Positions 16,545 through 25,318 of a stretch of 64,000 nt of DNA are shown piece by piece. Under the pieces are notes generated by a model, which was not told the DNA's origin, searched no databases, and saw nothing but the letters and a program-made list of their open reading frames with translations. The position numbers were made by a program, and so were the translations under genes. Numbering within the stretch: position 1 is the first letter of the stretch; the number at the start of each line of letters is the position of its first letter. The stretch comes from Thalassomonas sp. RHCl1 (GTDB lineage: Bacteria; Pseudomonadota; Gammaproteobacteria; Enterobacterales; Alteromonadaceae), in NCBI RefSeq assembly GCF_947387555.1, contig NZ_CANDNZ010000012.1, positions 93,705 to 157,704 of the forward strand, in the 5' to 3' direction.

Positions 16545-18724
16545 TGGCTTTATCATTGCCGATCCGTTTTGGCCTGCGCAGTAAACTGTTTTTATTATCG
16601 ACTTTTTTGTTTTCCATCCCCTGGTTCGGTTATCAATATGTCTGGGAAATGGAGAAATATTTACGCTACGGCCAGGAGCAAACCCTGGTGGGTACGGCGC
16701 GCGCCCTGGCCACCACCTTGCACGACCGGCCTAACTTATTTAACAACCACGCCAGCTTTTTACCCAGCGTGGAACAAGGCCGGGACTTATACGGCTATCA
16801 GTTGAAAAACCCCATCCGCCTCGACGGCCAATACCGCGACTGGCCCAATTTCACCAGCCGCGGCCATGAATACGGTCAGGATCACCTGCTTTATCAGCAA
16901 GAGAGCGATTCCTCTGGCACAGGGCTGAGCATGGCATTTAAAACCACCCTGGGCAAATACGACAAATACCTGTACCTGTTCTTTAATGTCACCGATGATA
17001 AAGTGGTGTATCGCGACAAAAATATGATCAATATCAACCGCAATGATCACCTGGAACTGGCGTTTGTTGACCAGGCGGGAAAATTCAGCCGCTACCTGGT
17101 TAGTAATAAAAAACCCGGCTGGCTCGATACCTATCGCATTACCGATCTGGACAATAATATTCCCGTAGTCACCCCGCAAATTCAGGGGCAATGGCTGACA
17201 ACGGATCAGGGTTACAACATAGAATTGCGCGTGCCCCTGTCTATGGTCGGCGATAAGATCGCCTTTGCGATACACGATGTCGACCAGATACAGGGAAAAG
17301 TCACCCATACCGTAGGCTCTGCCGATCCCCGCTTTGCCAAAACCTTAGGTACTGTGTTAGTGCCGTCTCCGGAAATCGAACGCATAGTGCGCAGCATGCG
17401 TTATACCAACTCCAGCATCTGGGTGGTGGATCAGCATCACAGGGTGCTGGCCACCGCAGGCGATATCCGCCAGGCCGCCGGGGTCTGGCATAAAAAAAGC
17501 GCCGCTGGCGAAAACACCAGCTGGTGGCGGGGCCTGGAGCAAAAATGGCTCATTCCCCTGTATTACATGGTACTGACCCGGCCACCGAGCGATTTTATCG
17601 ACCAGCTTTATGATGCCAGTAACCTCACCGGCAAACATATCGTCGGCGCCCTCAAAGGGGCAGCCACTTCGCAATGGCGCCTGACCCAGGATCAGCAGGC
17701 GGTGATCTTATCCGCCGCCTACCCTATCTTTATCAACAACCAGGTACAGGGAGCAGTGATCGTCGAAGAAACCACCAACGGCATACGTACCTTAAGAAAC
17801 CGGGCGCTGGAGAAATTATTCAGCTCGATTTTAGCCATCATGCTGCTCGGTGCTGTGGCGTTTTTCCTGTTTGCCTCGCGTATTTCCAGCCGTATCCGCA
17901 CCTTAAGGAACCAGGCGGAGCAGGCTATCGACGAGCATGGCCGCATCAAACAGGCGCTGCCGCCGTCAAACACCAATGATGAAATCGGCGACTTGTCGCG
18001 CAGTTTTACCACGGCAGTCAACCGATTGAGCCAGTATAACCATTACCTGGAAAACATGTCGTCACGCCTGTCCCATGAACTGAGAACGCCGATTGCCGTG
18101 GTCAGGACCTCGCTGGAAAACCTGTCGATGCAAGCCATGCCGGAAAATGCCTCGGCCTATATCGACCGGGCGCAATCGGGGATCAACCGTCTCAACCTGA
18201 TCTTAACCAATATGAGTGAGGCCACCCGCATCGAGCAGATGCTACATACCACAGATAAAATGGACTTTGATTTTATCCAGGTAGTCAAGGGCTGTGTCCA
18301 GGGCTATCAGCAAATCTACCCGGATATCCGCTTTAACATTAACGTCGGCGAAGCGCTTAAAACACTTCATTTTCTCGGTTCCCCCGAACATATTGCCCAA
18401 CTGCTGGATAAGGTGGTGGCCAATGCCGTGGAATTTACCCAGGATAACCAGGTTGAACTTGCTATCAATGAGGAGAAATCCCAGCTGATATTAACCGTCA
18501 GTAATAACGGCGAATTGCTGCCAGAGCAGATGCAGGAGCGCTTGTTTGATTCTATGGTGTCGGTAAGGTCTTCAAAAAGGCAGGAGCAGCCGCATTTAGG
18601 GCTGGGCTTATATATCGCCCGGTTAATTTGTGAGTTCCATCAGGGAAAAATCAGCGCCAGCAATCACCATGAGCCGGACGGGGTAACCGTCACCATCAGC
18701 TTGCCGTTAGGCACTAAAGGTTAG
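16544..18724 (+). CDS. pdsS: Proteobacterial dedicated sortase system histidine kinase
   Basis: A 726-residue sensor kinase. A first membrane helix (about 12-30) and a second (about 423-445; SILAIMLLGAVAFFLF) bracket a large periplasmic region of nearly 390 residues. Its first part (about 85-265) opens with IRLDGQYRDWPNF and resembles CBM9-like carbohydrate-binding domains. HAMP follows, then HisKA with phospho-acceptor H511 (LSHELRTP), then HATPase with an N box (LLDKVVANAVEF) and a G box (LGLGLYIARLICEFH). It pairs with pdsR by a one-base overlap. Length and order fit the dedicated-sortase kinase family. The ligand is unknown; a cell-wall or glycan signal is a reasonable inference from the sensor fold. 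Confidence 0.88.
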   Translation: MALSLPIRFGLRSKLFLLSTFLFSIPWFGYQYVWEMEKYLRYGQEQTLVGTARALATTLHDRPNLFNNHASFLPSVEQGRDLYGYQLKNPIRLDGQYRDWPNFTSRGHEYGQDHLLYQQESDSSGTGLSMAFKTTLGKYDKYLYLFFNVTDDKVVYRDKNMININRNDHLELAFVDQAGKFSRYLVSNKKPGWLDTYRITDLDNNIPVVTPQIQGQWLTTDQGYNIELRVPLSMVGDKIAFAIHDVDQIQGKVTHTVGSADPRFAKTLGTVLVPSPEIERIVRSMRYTNSSIWVVDQHHRVLATAGDIRQAAGVWHKKSAAGENTSWWRGLEQKWLIPLYYMVLTRPPSDFIDQLYDASNLTGKHIVGALKGAATSQWRLTQDQQAVILSAAYPIFINNQVQGAVIVEETTNGIRTLRNRALEKLFSSILAIMLLGAVAFFLFASRISSRIRTLRNQAEQAIDEHGRIKQALPPSNTNDEIGDLSRSFTTAVNRLSQYNHYLENMSSRLSHELRTPIAVVRTSLENLSMQAMPENASAYIDRAQSGINRLNLILTNMSEATRIEQMLHTTDKMDFDFIQVVKGCVQGYQQIYPDIRFNINVGEALKTLHFLGSPEHIAQLLDKVVANAVEFTQDNQVELAINEEKSQLILTVSNNGELLPEQMQERLFDSMVSVRSSKRQEQPHLGLGLYIARLICEFHQGKISASNHHEPDGVTVTISLPLGTKG

Positions 18725-18781
18725 CAATACCGTCAGTGCTGCTTTGCCGCTAAACCATAAAATGATGCGCTTGAAAAACAG

Positions 18782-18818
18782 AAAGCCAGCCAGCTAATAA
18801 CATTAGCTGGCTGGCTTT
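18782..18818. terminator. Strong bidirectional terminator between pdsS and the IorB-type gene
   Basis: A 17-bp perfect stem (AAAGCCAGCCAGCTAAT and its complement) with a 3-base loop AAC. It is followed by TTTTGC on the plus strand and by CTGTTTTTC on the minus strand. It lies between two convergent genes and would serve both. Confidence 0.9.
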
Positions 18819-18851
18819 TGCTGCCGAACGCTTCGTTATCAAAGCATAAGG

Positions 18852-21119
18852 TTACACCGACAAAGGTTTCATCGGCAAGTCGCGGTAGCGTTTGCCTGAG
18901 GCGGCAAAGATAGCATTACTCAATGCCGGCGCAAACGGCGCCACCCCGGGTTCCCCTAAGCCCGTGGGCTTGTGATCCGATTCCACCATATGCACGGCAA
19001 CCTCCGGCATATCCGAAATACGCATCACAGGATAATCGTGGAAGTTGGAATTGACTACGGCGCCGTCTTTAAAGCTGATTTCCGTACTGAGCGCCAGCGA
19101 CATGCCCATGACCACGGCTCCTTCCATTTGCGCGGTAGCACCGTCGACATTAAGGATCTGACCGCAATCCAGGGCGCAATCCACCTTAAGTACCCGGATA
19201 TTTTCCCCCTTGACTTCAACACGTACCGCCATGGCGACATAAGAGTTAAAGCTGTAATGCACCGCCAGGCCGATGCCCTGCCCCTTGGGCAGTTTATCGC
19301 GCTGATCCCAACCGGCTTTTTTCGCTGCCAGCGCCAGTGCCCCTTTAGAGCGGGCCGCCCGCTCTTTTTGCCTGTCGTTGATATTGCTGCTGTCGTCATA
19401 AAGCTGGTTCAGGAAATCAAAGGTATTTTTACCCGCCTTATCCGCCAGTTCGTCGGCAAAGGTGCCAAAGGCAAAACCGTAGAAAATAGCATAAACCGCA
19501 CGATACCAGCCGATACGGGTATGGGCCTTGGCTTCGCCGCTTTCGGCGCGGAAATTTTCGATGGCAAAAGGATGCATGGCGACATCTTCCAAACTGCCCT
19601 TGGACGCCCGATCCAGCGACGGATTAAATAACGAGCCGATAGAAGGGAAAGCAGCGCGGTGCAGCCAGCCGGTGACCTTACCGTTTTCATCCAGGGAAGC
19701 CTCGATATGCTGGGCACTGGTGGAATGATAGTAACCGGTGCGCATATCTTCTTCACGCGACCAGATCAGCTGAATGGGCATCTTCATTTTTTGGGAGATC
19801 ACCGCCGCTTCATGCACATAATCACATTTAAACTTACGGCCGAATGCGCCGCCCGACATAGTGACATGGACAAGAATGTCTTTCGGTTCGCGTTTTAAAT
19901 ACTGTGCCAACACCTTCTGGATATCCGCCGGGCTTTGCGTTGCCGCCCACACTTCACAGCTGTTATCCTGTACCCAAACCACACTGGCATTGGGCTCCAT
20001 CGGTGAATGGGATAAGTGGCCGCCGGTATAGGTAGCGCTGACTTTTTGTTTTGCCTTGGCAAAAGCCTGCTCGACACTGCCCCGTTCGTGGGTCACTTGT
20101 GCCGGCTTTTCAACATTCGCCACCAGCTGCTGCTTATAGGCCTTAGTGTTATATACCTGGTTTTCTCCCAGGTCCCAGCTGATTTTCAGCTTTTTCAGTG
20201 CCTGCTGGGCGGTCCAGCTATTATCCGCCACCACGGCAACCCCGCCGATAGAGCCGTAAGGCACGTCAAAGCGGGGAATCTCCACTACGCCCAGTACCCC
20301 TTTAACTTTAAGGGCTTCGCTTTGATCCAGGCTTTTCAGTTTACCACCAAGCACGGGACAATGGGTAATGGCGGCATATTTCAATCCGGGAAGTTTAGTA
20401 TCAACGCCATACATGCGCTTACCGATCACAACCTCGTCCTGATCATGTCTTGGCAGGGCATGCCCGATATAGCGAAATTCCTCTTTGCTTTTTAATACCG
20501 GACTTGAAGGTACCGGCATATTGGCGGCCAAGCTGGCCAGCTCGCCATAGCCAAGTTTTTGCTTATTGAGTTTGTTATAAACAAAGTGAGCCTGTGCATA
20601 ACAATTATCGGTACTGGTTTTCCATACCTTGGCTGCCGCGCCAATCAGCATGGCTTTGGCCGCAGCACCGGCTTCACGCATCGGCTGGTACATACGGACA
20701 ATACTGGCGGAGCCGCCGGTCGCCTGCGGGCCGTATTTATCTTCATCGCCGTCCGCCTGCTCGACACGCACCCGCGACCAGTCGGCTTCCATTTCATCGG
20801 CTACCGCCGAAGGCAATGCCGTGCTGATCCCCTGCCCCATTTCACAGCGGCCGCAGTAGATCAGGGTATCGCCATTTTCACTTAAATGAATAAAGGCATT
20901 AGGGTTAAAGGTGCTCTCGCTTGCCAATCCGGCCATTTTTTCAGTTTTGCTTCCGGCATAGCCGGGTAAACTGACCCCTAATACTAAACCGCCGCCGGCA
21001 ACCCCGGCCATTTTCATAAAGCTGCGCCGTCCGGCATTACTGGGTTGTTCGCTGTTTGGTCTATTGCTGCTTAACTGCCCGCTTTTCGCGTTATTATCAA
21101 GATCCGTGACTTTGCTCAT
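18852..21119 (-). CDS. Molybdopterin-binding subunit of an IorB-type aldehyde/xanthine-family hydroxylase
   Basis: About 755 residues from the chosen start. It is the large subunit of a xanthine-dehydrogenase-family enzyme, close in layout to isoquinoline 1-oxidoreductase beta (IorB). It has a twin-arginine signal (RRSFMKMAGVAGG from residue 31), so it is exported folded. Moco-binding stretches include MGQGISTALPSAVADEMEAD, SGGAFGRKF, MEGAVVMG and LGEPGVAPFAPALSNAI with the expected catalytic Glu. A longer frame reaches 21269, but the ATG at 21119 directly follows the stop of the 2Fe-2S subunit gene and has GAGG ten bases upstream, so I use it. It forms an operon with that gene. The substrate cannot be deduced; aldehydes or N-heterocycles are both possible. 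Confidence 0.88.
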   Translation of the reverse strand: MSKVTDLDNNAKSGQLSSNRPNSEQPSNAGRRSFMKMAGVAGGGLVLGVSLPGYAGSKTEKMAGLASESTFNPNAFIHLSENGDTLIYCGRCEMGQGISTALPSAVADEMEADWSRVRVEQADGDEDKYGPQATGGSASIVRMYQPMREAGAAAKAMLIGAAAKVWKTSTDNCYAQAHFVYNKLNKQKLGYGELASLAANMPVPSSPVLKSKEEFRYIGHALPRHDQDEVVIGKRMYGVDTKLPGLKYAAITHCPVLGGKLKSLDQSEALKVKGVLGVVEIPRFDVPYGSIGGVAVVADNSWTAQQALKKLKISWDLGENQVYNTKAYKQQLVANVEKPAQVTHERGSVEQAFAKAKQKVSATYTGGHLSHSPMEPNASVVWVQDNSCEVWAATQSPADIQKVLAQYLKREPKDILVHVTMSGGAFGRKFKCDYVHEAAVISQKMKMPIQLIWSREEDMRTGYYHSTSAQHIEASLDENGKVTGWLHRAAFPSIGSLFNPSLDRASKGSLEDVAMHPFAIENFRAESGEAKAHTRIGWYRAVYAIFYGFAFGTFADELADKAGKNTFDFLNQLYDDSSNINDRQKERAARSKGALALAAKKAGWDQRDKLPKGQGIGLAVHYSFNSYVAMAVRVEVKGENIRVLKVDCALDCGQILNVDGATAQMEGAVVMGMSLALSTEISFKDGAVVNSNFHDYPVMRISDMPEVAVHMVESDHKPTGLGEPGVAPFAPALSNAIFAASGKRYRDLPMKPLSV

Positions 21120-21120
21120 A

Positions 21121-21588
21121 TCAGGCATCCTCTTGCATTTCTTGTGCGGCTTCGCCGATGGCTTTTTTAATGCGCTGATAAGTACCGCAGCGGCAGATAT
21201 TGCCCTGCATCGCGGTATCGATTTCTTCTTCACTGGGGGCAGCATTGACGGCCAATAAGCTGGCGGCATTCATAATCTGTCCAGCCTGGCAGTATCCGCA
21301 CTGGGGTACCTTGTTGTTTAACCAGGCTTTTTGCAGCGGGTGATCGCCGTTTTCTGACAGACCTTCTATGGTGGTAATACTTTTTCCCGCCAATGTAGCC
21401 ACAGGCGTGATGCAGGAGCGGGTGGCCTGGCCGTCGACATGTACGGTACAGGCGCCGCACAAGCCGCTGCCGCAACCGAATTTGGTGCCGGTAAATTCCA
21501 ATTTATCACGCAAGAACCACAGCAAAGGCATATCGCCGTCGACATCTATTTCATGCGCTTGTCCGTTTATTGTTATCAACTCACTCAT
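21121..21588 (-). CDS. 2Fe-2S subunit of the IorAB-type hydroxylase
   Basis: 155 residues with the classic two-cluster arrangement. A plant-type ferredoxin motif has C39, C44, C47 and C59 ([16 protein letters not shown]...SC). The helical second domain has C97-GY-C100 and C132-R-C134 ([22 protein letters not shown]). It passes electrons from the molybdenum site of the downstream subunit to an acceptor. It has no signal peptide, as expected if it is co-exported with the Tat-tagged partner. The stop codon is one base from the partner's ATG, indicating coupled translation. No FAD subunit is adjacent, consistent with the two-subunit IorAB type that uses a cytochrome acceptor. Confidence 0.92.
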   Translation of the reverse strand: MSELITINGQAHEIDVDGDMPLLWFLRDKLEFTGTKFGCGSGLCGACTVHVDGQATRSCITPVATLAGKSITTIEGLSENGDHPLQKAWLNNKVPQCGYCQAGQIMNAASLLAVNAAPSEEEIDTAMQGNICRCGTYQRIKKAIGEAAQEMQEDA

Positions 21589-21728
21589 AAATTTGTCTTT
21601 TTTCTAGTTATAGTGGTCAAGATAATAGACGAGTTTTTGGGCAAAAAGCTATAGCTTGCGGCTGATTGACTAATTTTTGCGGTCAATGGTATTTCTCCGG
21701 GCTCACCAATAACCGGGACAAAAATAAC

Positions 21729-22214
21729 TTATTGCTTGTGGTTAACTCTTTGCACGGCGCAGCTGAAACAGCCGGGGTTGGCATTATGGATGTGCAGATA
21801 GTTGACCTGCTCCCGGGCGAACATAGTCTCAATCGCCGCTTTTAGCTCACGACCCGGTATGACTATGGCGTCTATCATCATATGTTCACTGTTATATGCC
21901 CTGAGGGAAAGCAACCTGTGTTGCACCACTTCGGGAATTTCATTGATTGCCGGCAGATGGGTTTGTGCATTTAAGCGAACAAAAACAGGTCCGCTCGCCC
22001 GGTATGGCGAATCGACATCATGATGGTTATAAGGTAACACCAGTACCTGCTCGCCAACTTTTGCCTCAATTAACGATACCCGGCACGGATATCCCGGATG
22101 CTCATCGACATCAAGCACTTTTGCATGGGCACTTGCCAATGCCTCGGGGGCTAGCGATAGCACAGGCTGAAACGCTTCGATATCAACCGGGATGATCTGA
22201 AAGTCTATGGTCAT
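21729..22214 (-). CDS. DUF1203 family protein
   Basis: About 161 residues of a conserved small family of unknown function. The recognisable core is GYPCRVSL, then PYRASGPVFVR, and a C-terminal HIHNANPGCFSCAVQRV with two cysteines. The frame is open up to 22250, but ATG 22214 has AGGAG five bases upstream and gives the usual family start (MTIDFQIIPVD), so it is preferred. It stands alone, divergent from the GntR regulator gene. No enzymatic role is known to me. Confidence 0.8.
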   Translation of the reverse strand: MTIDFQIIPVDIEAFQPVLSLAPEALASAHAKVLDVDEHPGYPCRVSLIEAKVGEQVLVLPYNHHDVDSPYRASGPVFVRLNAQTHLPAINEIPEVVQHRLLSLRAYNSEHMMIDAIVIPGRELKAAIETMFAREQVNYLHIHNANPGCFSCAVQRVNHKQ

Positions 22215-22363
22215 AACAACTCCTGAAAATAAAAAATAACAAATAAACAATAGAGCCAGTGTACCGGGACGGTTTTACCGATACTGGCCATTTTCGGCAG
22301 TGATATTTTTTCTGTAAATAATTATCCACCTCAATTTAGGATTGATCTTTCAATAGACCAGTT

Positions 22364-22385
22364 GTACCATCACAACACATGGTAC
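22364..22385. promoter_or_regulatory. Palindromic operator of the GntR/YtrA-type regulator
   Basis: A perfect 7-bp inverted repeat GTACCAT/ATGGTAC with an 8-base spacer, 20 bases ahead of the regulator's ATG. A spaced dyad immediately upstream of a YtrA-type regulator gene is the normal autoregulatory arrangement. Binding is inferred. Confidence 0.75.
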
Positions 22386-22405
22386 ATGTGGAACAAGGAG
22401 ATATA

Positions 22406-22786
22406 ATGGAAATAAGCATAGATATTGACGATCCCGTGCCCTTATTTACCCAGTTGGTCACCCAGGTCAAACAGGCGGTAAACCAGGAGAAGCTGGCCCC
22501 CGGTGATGCCCTACCGTCTATCAGGCAACTGGCAAATGATTTGACGATGAACAGTAAAACCGTGGCCAAAGCCTATCGTATATTGGAGCGTGACGGCGTA
22601 ATTCAAACCCGGGGCTATCGCGGGACCTTTATCCACCCCGAGGCAAAAACCAACAGCACGGTGGATTTAAATGAATGGCTGCATACAACATTAAATGAAA
22701 CGGTCAGCAAACTGAAAGCCAGCGGCATTACCGATTCTGAGATCAGAATCGCTTTTAGCCAGGTAATGAACAATAACCACAATTAA
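22406..22786 (+). CDS. GntR family transcriptional regulator (YtrA subfamily)
   Basis: 126 residues from ATG 22406 (AAGGAG site six bases before it; the open frame reaches back to 22379). The N-terminal winged-helix domain is typical of GntR proteins: DPVPLFTQLVTQVKQAV, LAPGDALPSIRQLANDL, NSKTVAKAYRILERDGVI, GYRGTFI. Only a short helical tail of about 45 residues follows, which is the YtrA pattern rather than a ligand-binding FadR or HutC domain. The palindrome at 22364-22385 is its likely operator. The next gene starts 11 bases downstream and is probably co-repressed with it. Confidence 0.9.
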   Translation: MEISIDIDDPVPLFTQLVTQVKQAVNQEKLAPGDALPSIRQLANDLTMNSKTVAKAYRILERDGVIQTRGYRGTFIHPEAKTNSTVDLNEWLHTTLNETVSKLKASGITDSEIRIAFSQVMNNNHN

Positions 22787-22796
22787 GGAAAGCAAT

Positions 22797-23657
22797 ATGT
22801 TGGACAATCTTTTATTTTTCCTGGTCTTTATCAGCCAGATTTTGCTGATTTCGTACTATTTTCCTCAAAAAGTTAAACGGCGCACCCGCTTTGTGTTTGA
22901 TAACTATCCGCCAAAAAGCTATCCCAAACTCTACCCTAAGCCCCTTGCAGCTTATGAAAAAGGGCTGCGTAATTTCATGGCGATCAACCACCTGATACTT
23001 GTCTTGGGATTTGTCCTGCTGGCTTTTTACGCCATGTTGTCGGCCGAACATCCGGCAAATAAAAAAGTTGCCGAAGGTTTACCGATATTTTTCGGCCTGT
23101 GCCAGTTTATTCCCTTTTTCCTGATGGAAATATCCGGGTTTAAACAAGTAAAATTAATGAGAGCAGCAAACGTCAGCAGCACACGTAAGGCTGAGCTGAG
23201 TCCAAGGCACCTATTTGATTTTGTATCCCCTGCACTTGTTATCGCCACCGCCGTCATCTATCTTGCCTTTATCCTGGTGGAGTTATTGCTCAAAGAATTT
23301 AGCTCCGGTGATGCCCTTGTGCGAATATCGGCAACCATTCTTTGTAATTTGCTCCTCGGCGGCATTCTTTACTGGAACCTATACGGTAAAAAACTCGACC
23401 CTTACCAGAGCTACCAGGACAGGAACAGACAAATAGGCTTCACGATCAGGTCAATGTTTTATATCAGTATTGCCTTAAGTCTTTACCTGATGGTATTAAA
23501 AACCATAGCGGTTTTTCATTTAGAGTACCTGGAAGTTATCCTCAACAGCTTGTATTTCCAGCTGATCGGCGCTTTCAGCATCTTCACCACCTTGCGCATA
23601 CTCGATGTCAGGGACATTAATTTTGATGTTTATAAAAAACAGGATAATGCAAACTAA
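22797..23657 (+). CDS. Polytopic membrane protein of unknown function in the GntR operon
   Basis: 286 residues that I do not recognise. There are about six or seven hydrophobic segments: 3-21, about 62-82, 93-112, about 145-165, 178-195, 216-236 and about 248-262. A basic, tyrosine/proline-rich cytoplasmic loop (YFPQKVKRRTRF, YPPKSYPKLYPKP) follows the first helix. No ATPase or transporter signature is visible. YtrA-type regulators usually control an ABC exporter, but no ABC gene is present here. This protein is the only candidate target, preceded by AAGGAAAGC. A role in envelope stress or peptide response is a guess. Confidence 0.7.
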   Translation: MLDNLLFFLVFISQILLISYYFPQKVKRRTRFVFDNYPPKSYPKLYPKPLAAYEKGLRNFMAINHLILVLGFVLLAFYAMLSAEHPANKKVAEGLPIFFGLCQFIPFFLMEISGFKQVKLMRAANVSSTRKAELSPRHLFDFVSPALVIATAVIYLAFILVELLLKEFSSGDALVRISATILCNLLLGGILYWNLYGKKLDPYQSYQDRNRQIGFTIRSMFYISIALSLYLMVLKTIAVFHLEYLEVILNSLYFQLIGAFSIFTTLRILDVRDINFDVYKKQDNAN

Positions 23658-23663
23658 TTGAAC

Positions 23664-23699
23664 GCCCCCGCATGCAAGGCACAAATGGCTGCGGGGGGC
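23664..23699 (+). terminator. Hairpin after the membrane-protein gene
   Basis: GCCCCCGCA (23664-23672) pairs with TGCGGGGGGC (23690-23699) around a 17-base loop, seven bases after the stop codon and followed by TTTG. It is GC-rich and well placed, but the T tract is short. Confidence 0.55.
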
Positions 23700-23770
23700 T
23701 TTGAGAACAGCAGGAACGAAAAAAGGCTTAACTTCTTTCTTGCTGATAATTACCAAGTTTTCAAGCAGTA

Positions 23771-24187
23771 TTAAACATTGACGGCAAAATTTAATAATAA
23801 TTTTTTCGCAACCCTATCACTCTTTATTACCGCCTCTCTATCAAGCCCCTGTTGGAAAATGTCAGAAAATCCGGCTAATTCCTCGGGAGCACAGGTCGTT
23901 AAATTTTTAAAGCCCATACTCCAGTCAGGAAAGTCTCTTTCGGTAATTTCTTCTTCAAGCAAGGTAACCACACTGTTATTTCTTGGATCTTTTTTTATTG
24001 CACTATAAATTTCATGCACATCTTTTTCTTCTCCCTCTAATACCTGCATATAAGTTGCGTTGCCATATAGCAGCAGGCCGGTAATATTTTGTCTGATATT
24101 CCTTGCCCTGGCCTGCTCCAGCAACTCGGTAAGATCCCGCTCCGTCGGCCAGCTGGTTGCCGAGCTGATATAAATTAAATGTATCAT
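23771..24187 (-). CDS. BLUF-domain blue-light photoreceptor, copy 2 of a tandem pair
   Basis: 138 residues, almost entirely one BLUF domain that binds FAD and senses blue light. The flavin-switch residues are in place: Y6 (IHLIYISSA), N34 (RQNITGLLLY), Q48 (YMQVLEGE), with W89/M91 in PDWSMGF. It lacks any attached EAL, cyclase or DNA-binding output, so it must act through a partner protein. It lies 24 bases downstream of a close paralogue in the same direction, with its own GGAAAAGGGAC site. The pair is probably one operon. Confidence 0.93.
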   Translation of the reverse strand: MIHLIYISSATSWPTERDLTELLEQARARNIRQNITGLLLYGNATYMQVLEGEEKDVHEIYSAIKKDPRNNSVVTLLEEEITERDFPDWSMGFKNLTTCAPEELAGFSDIFQQGLDREAVIKSDRVAKKLLLNFAVNV

Positions 24188-24211
24188 GTCCCTTTTCCAT
24201 TTATTTAAACA

Positions 24212-24652
24212 TTAAAAACGTTTAGTAGGCTGCTCATAGTTTAACTGAACAAAATTAGCCAACAACTTTTTCGAAATCCCTTCATCCTTGATGACGATCT
24301 TGTGCTTCGCCTGCTCATTGAGGACATCAATAAATCCGGGCAAATCTTCCGGGGAACATACGGTTAAATTTCGAAAGCCCATGCTCCAGTCAGGAAAACT
24401 TCTTGCGGGAATAACTTCTTCTACCAGGGTCAATACATTGGTATTTCTGGGGTCTTTTTTAATGGAAGCATAAATATCATGCACATCCCGGCTATCTCCT
24501 TCCAACACCTGCATATAAGTACCATTGGCATATAACAGCATACCGGTAATATTTTGCCTGATATTCCTTGCCCGTGCCTGCTCCAACAGTTCGGTCAAGT
24601 CCTGTTCGTTCGGCACGCCAACTGCCGAACTGGTGTAAATTAAATGCACCAT
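24212..24652 (-). CDS. BLUF-domain blue-light photoreceptor, copy 1 of a tandem pair
   Basis: 146 residues from the preferred ATG at 24652 (AAGGAAGG seven bases upstream; the frame is open to 24697). It is a single BLUF domain with the same key residues as its neighbour: Tyr in HLIYTSSA, Asn in RQNITGMLLY, Gln in YMQVLEGD, and Trp/Met in PDWSMGF. The two proteins share long identical blocks such as DLTELLEQARARNIRQNITG and differ mainly at the C-terminal tail, which here ends QLNYEQPTKRF. This indicates a fairly recent tandem duplication with diverging output surfaces. Confidence 0.92.
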   Translation of the reverse strand: MVHLIYTSSAVGVPNEQDLTELLEQARARNIRQNITGMLLYANGTYMQVLEGDSRDVHDIYASIKKDPRNTNVLTLVEEVIPARSFPDWSMGFRNLTVCSPEDLPGFIDVLNEQAKHKIVIKDEGISKKLLANFVQLNYEQPTKRF

Positions 24653-24856
24653 AACGCCTTCCTTGTCATTTTTCCGATCAGATATGCAAGTATTCACTAA
24701 GCATAAGCTAACACTTAATTAAAACTTATTACTTTTCAATATTTAAGTCCACCCTAATCTAGCATATCTGTCTCAGTAGCCAGGGTTAGCTCTAATTTTT
24801 CTTCTGCTCCGACTTAAAGACAAAACTTTTCACCGGGAACCTGCGCCAAACGAGTA

Positions 24857-25312
24857 TCAACCCGCCTTATGTAAGAAAAAAGTAGCCAATTGCCTTAAAG
24901 CAAATTTTATATCCCGCGCAATAACATGTTTAACGATAAAATCCGGGATCCATTTCGGGCCGTTACAGCAGATCCGGTACTCAACCAAGGTTGAACCGCC
25001 CTGGTCGACAAAAGCAATATCTCCCCGGTGCTGAGAAACCGGGCCGGGCCCTATAATTTGATAACGAATACCGGAAAGTGAAGCTGAAATAATTTCCTCT
25101 AAGAATTGCTGCCTTCCTATGGTCACCTGGCGGACACAGCCTTTACCGCCGCTGATTTGTCCTTTATCCTCAGGTTGAACCACGGCAAATCCGGCTTTAA
25201 AAAAGCGCCCTAATCTTGGGTGATCCAACAATATCTCCAGCAATTGCGCCGGGGTTGTTACTATTTCCTGATGCAAACAGATATTAATCCCCTGCCTCCC
25301 GATGCCCTTCAT
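24857..25312 (-). CDS. SRPBCC (START/polyketide-cyclase-like) family protein
   Basis: About 151 residues with the helix-grip pattern: an N-terminal strand (ICLHQEIVTTPAQLLEILLDHPRLGRFF), a central GCVRQVTIGRQQFLEEIISAS segment, and a C-terminal helix (FIVKHVIARDIKFALRQLATFF). Members of this fold bind hydrophobic ligands or act on them. The ATG at 25312 is spaced eight bases from AAAGG, whereas the ATG at 25318 is too close to it, so the shorter start is used. It stands alone next to the mfd promoter region. No specific ligand can be inferred. Confidence 0.68.
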   Translation of the reverse strand: MKGIGRQGINICLHQEIVTTPAQLLEILLDHPRLGRFFKAGFAVVQPEDKGQISGGKGCVRQVTIGRQQFLEEIISASLSGIRYQIIGPGPVSQHRGDIAFVDQGGSTLVEYRICCNGPKWIPDFIVKHVIARDIKFALRQLATFFLHKAG

Positions 25313-25318
25313 TGTCAT

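Noticed and set aside
18972..19631. 219-codon plus-strand frame antisense to the IorB-type gene
   Set aside because: The minus-strand protein is a clear molybdenum hydroxylase; the antisense translation is His/Arg/Phe-rich and featureless.
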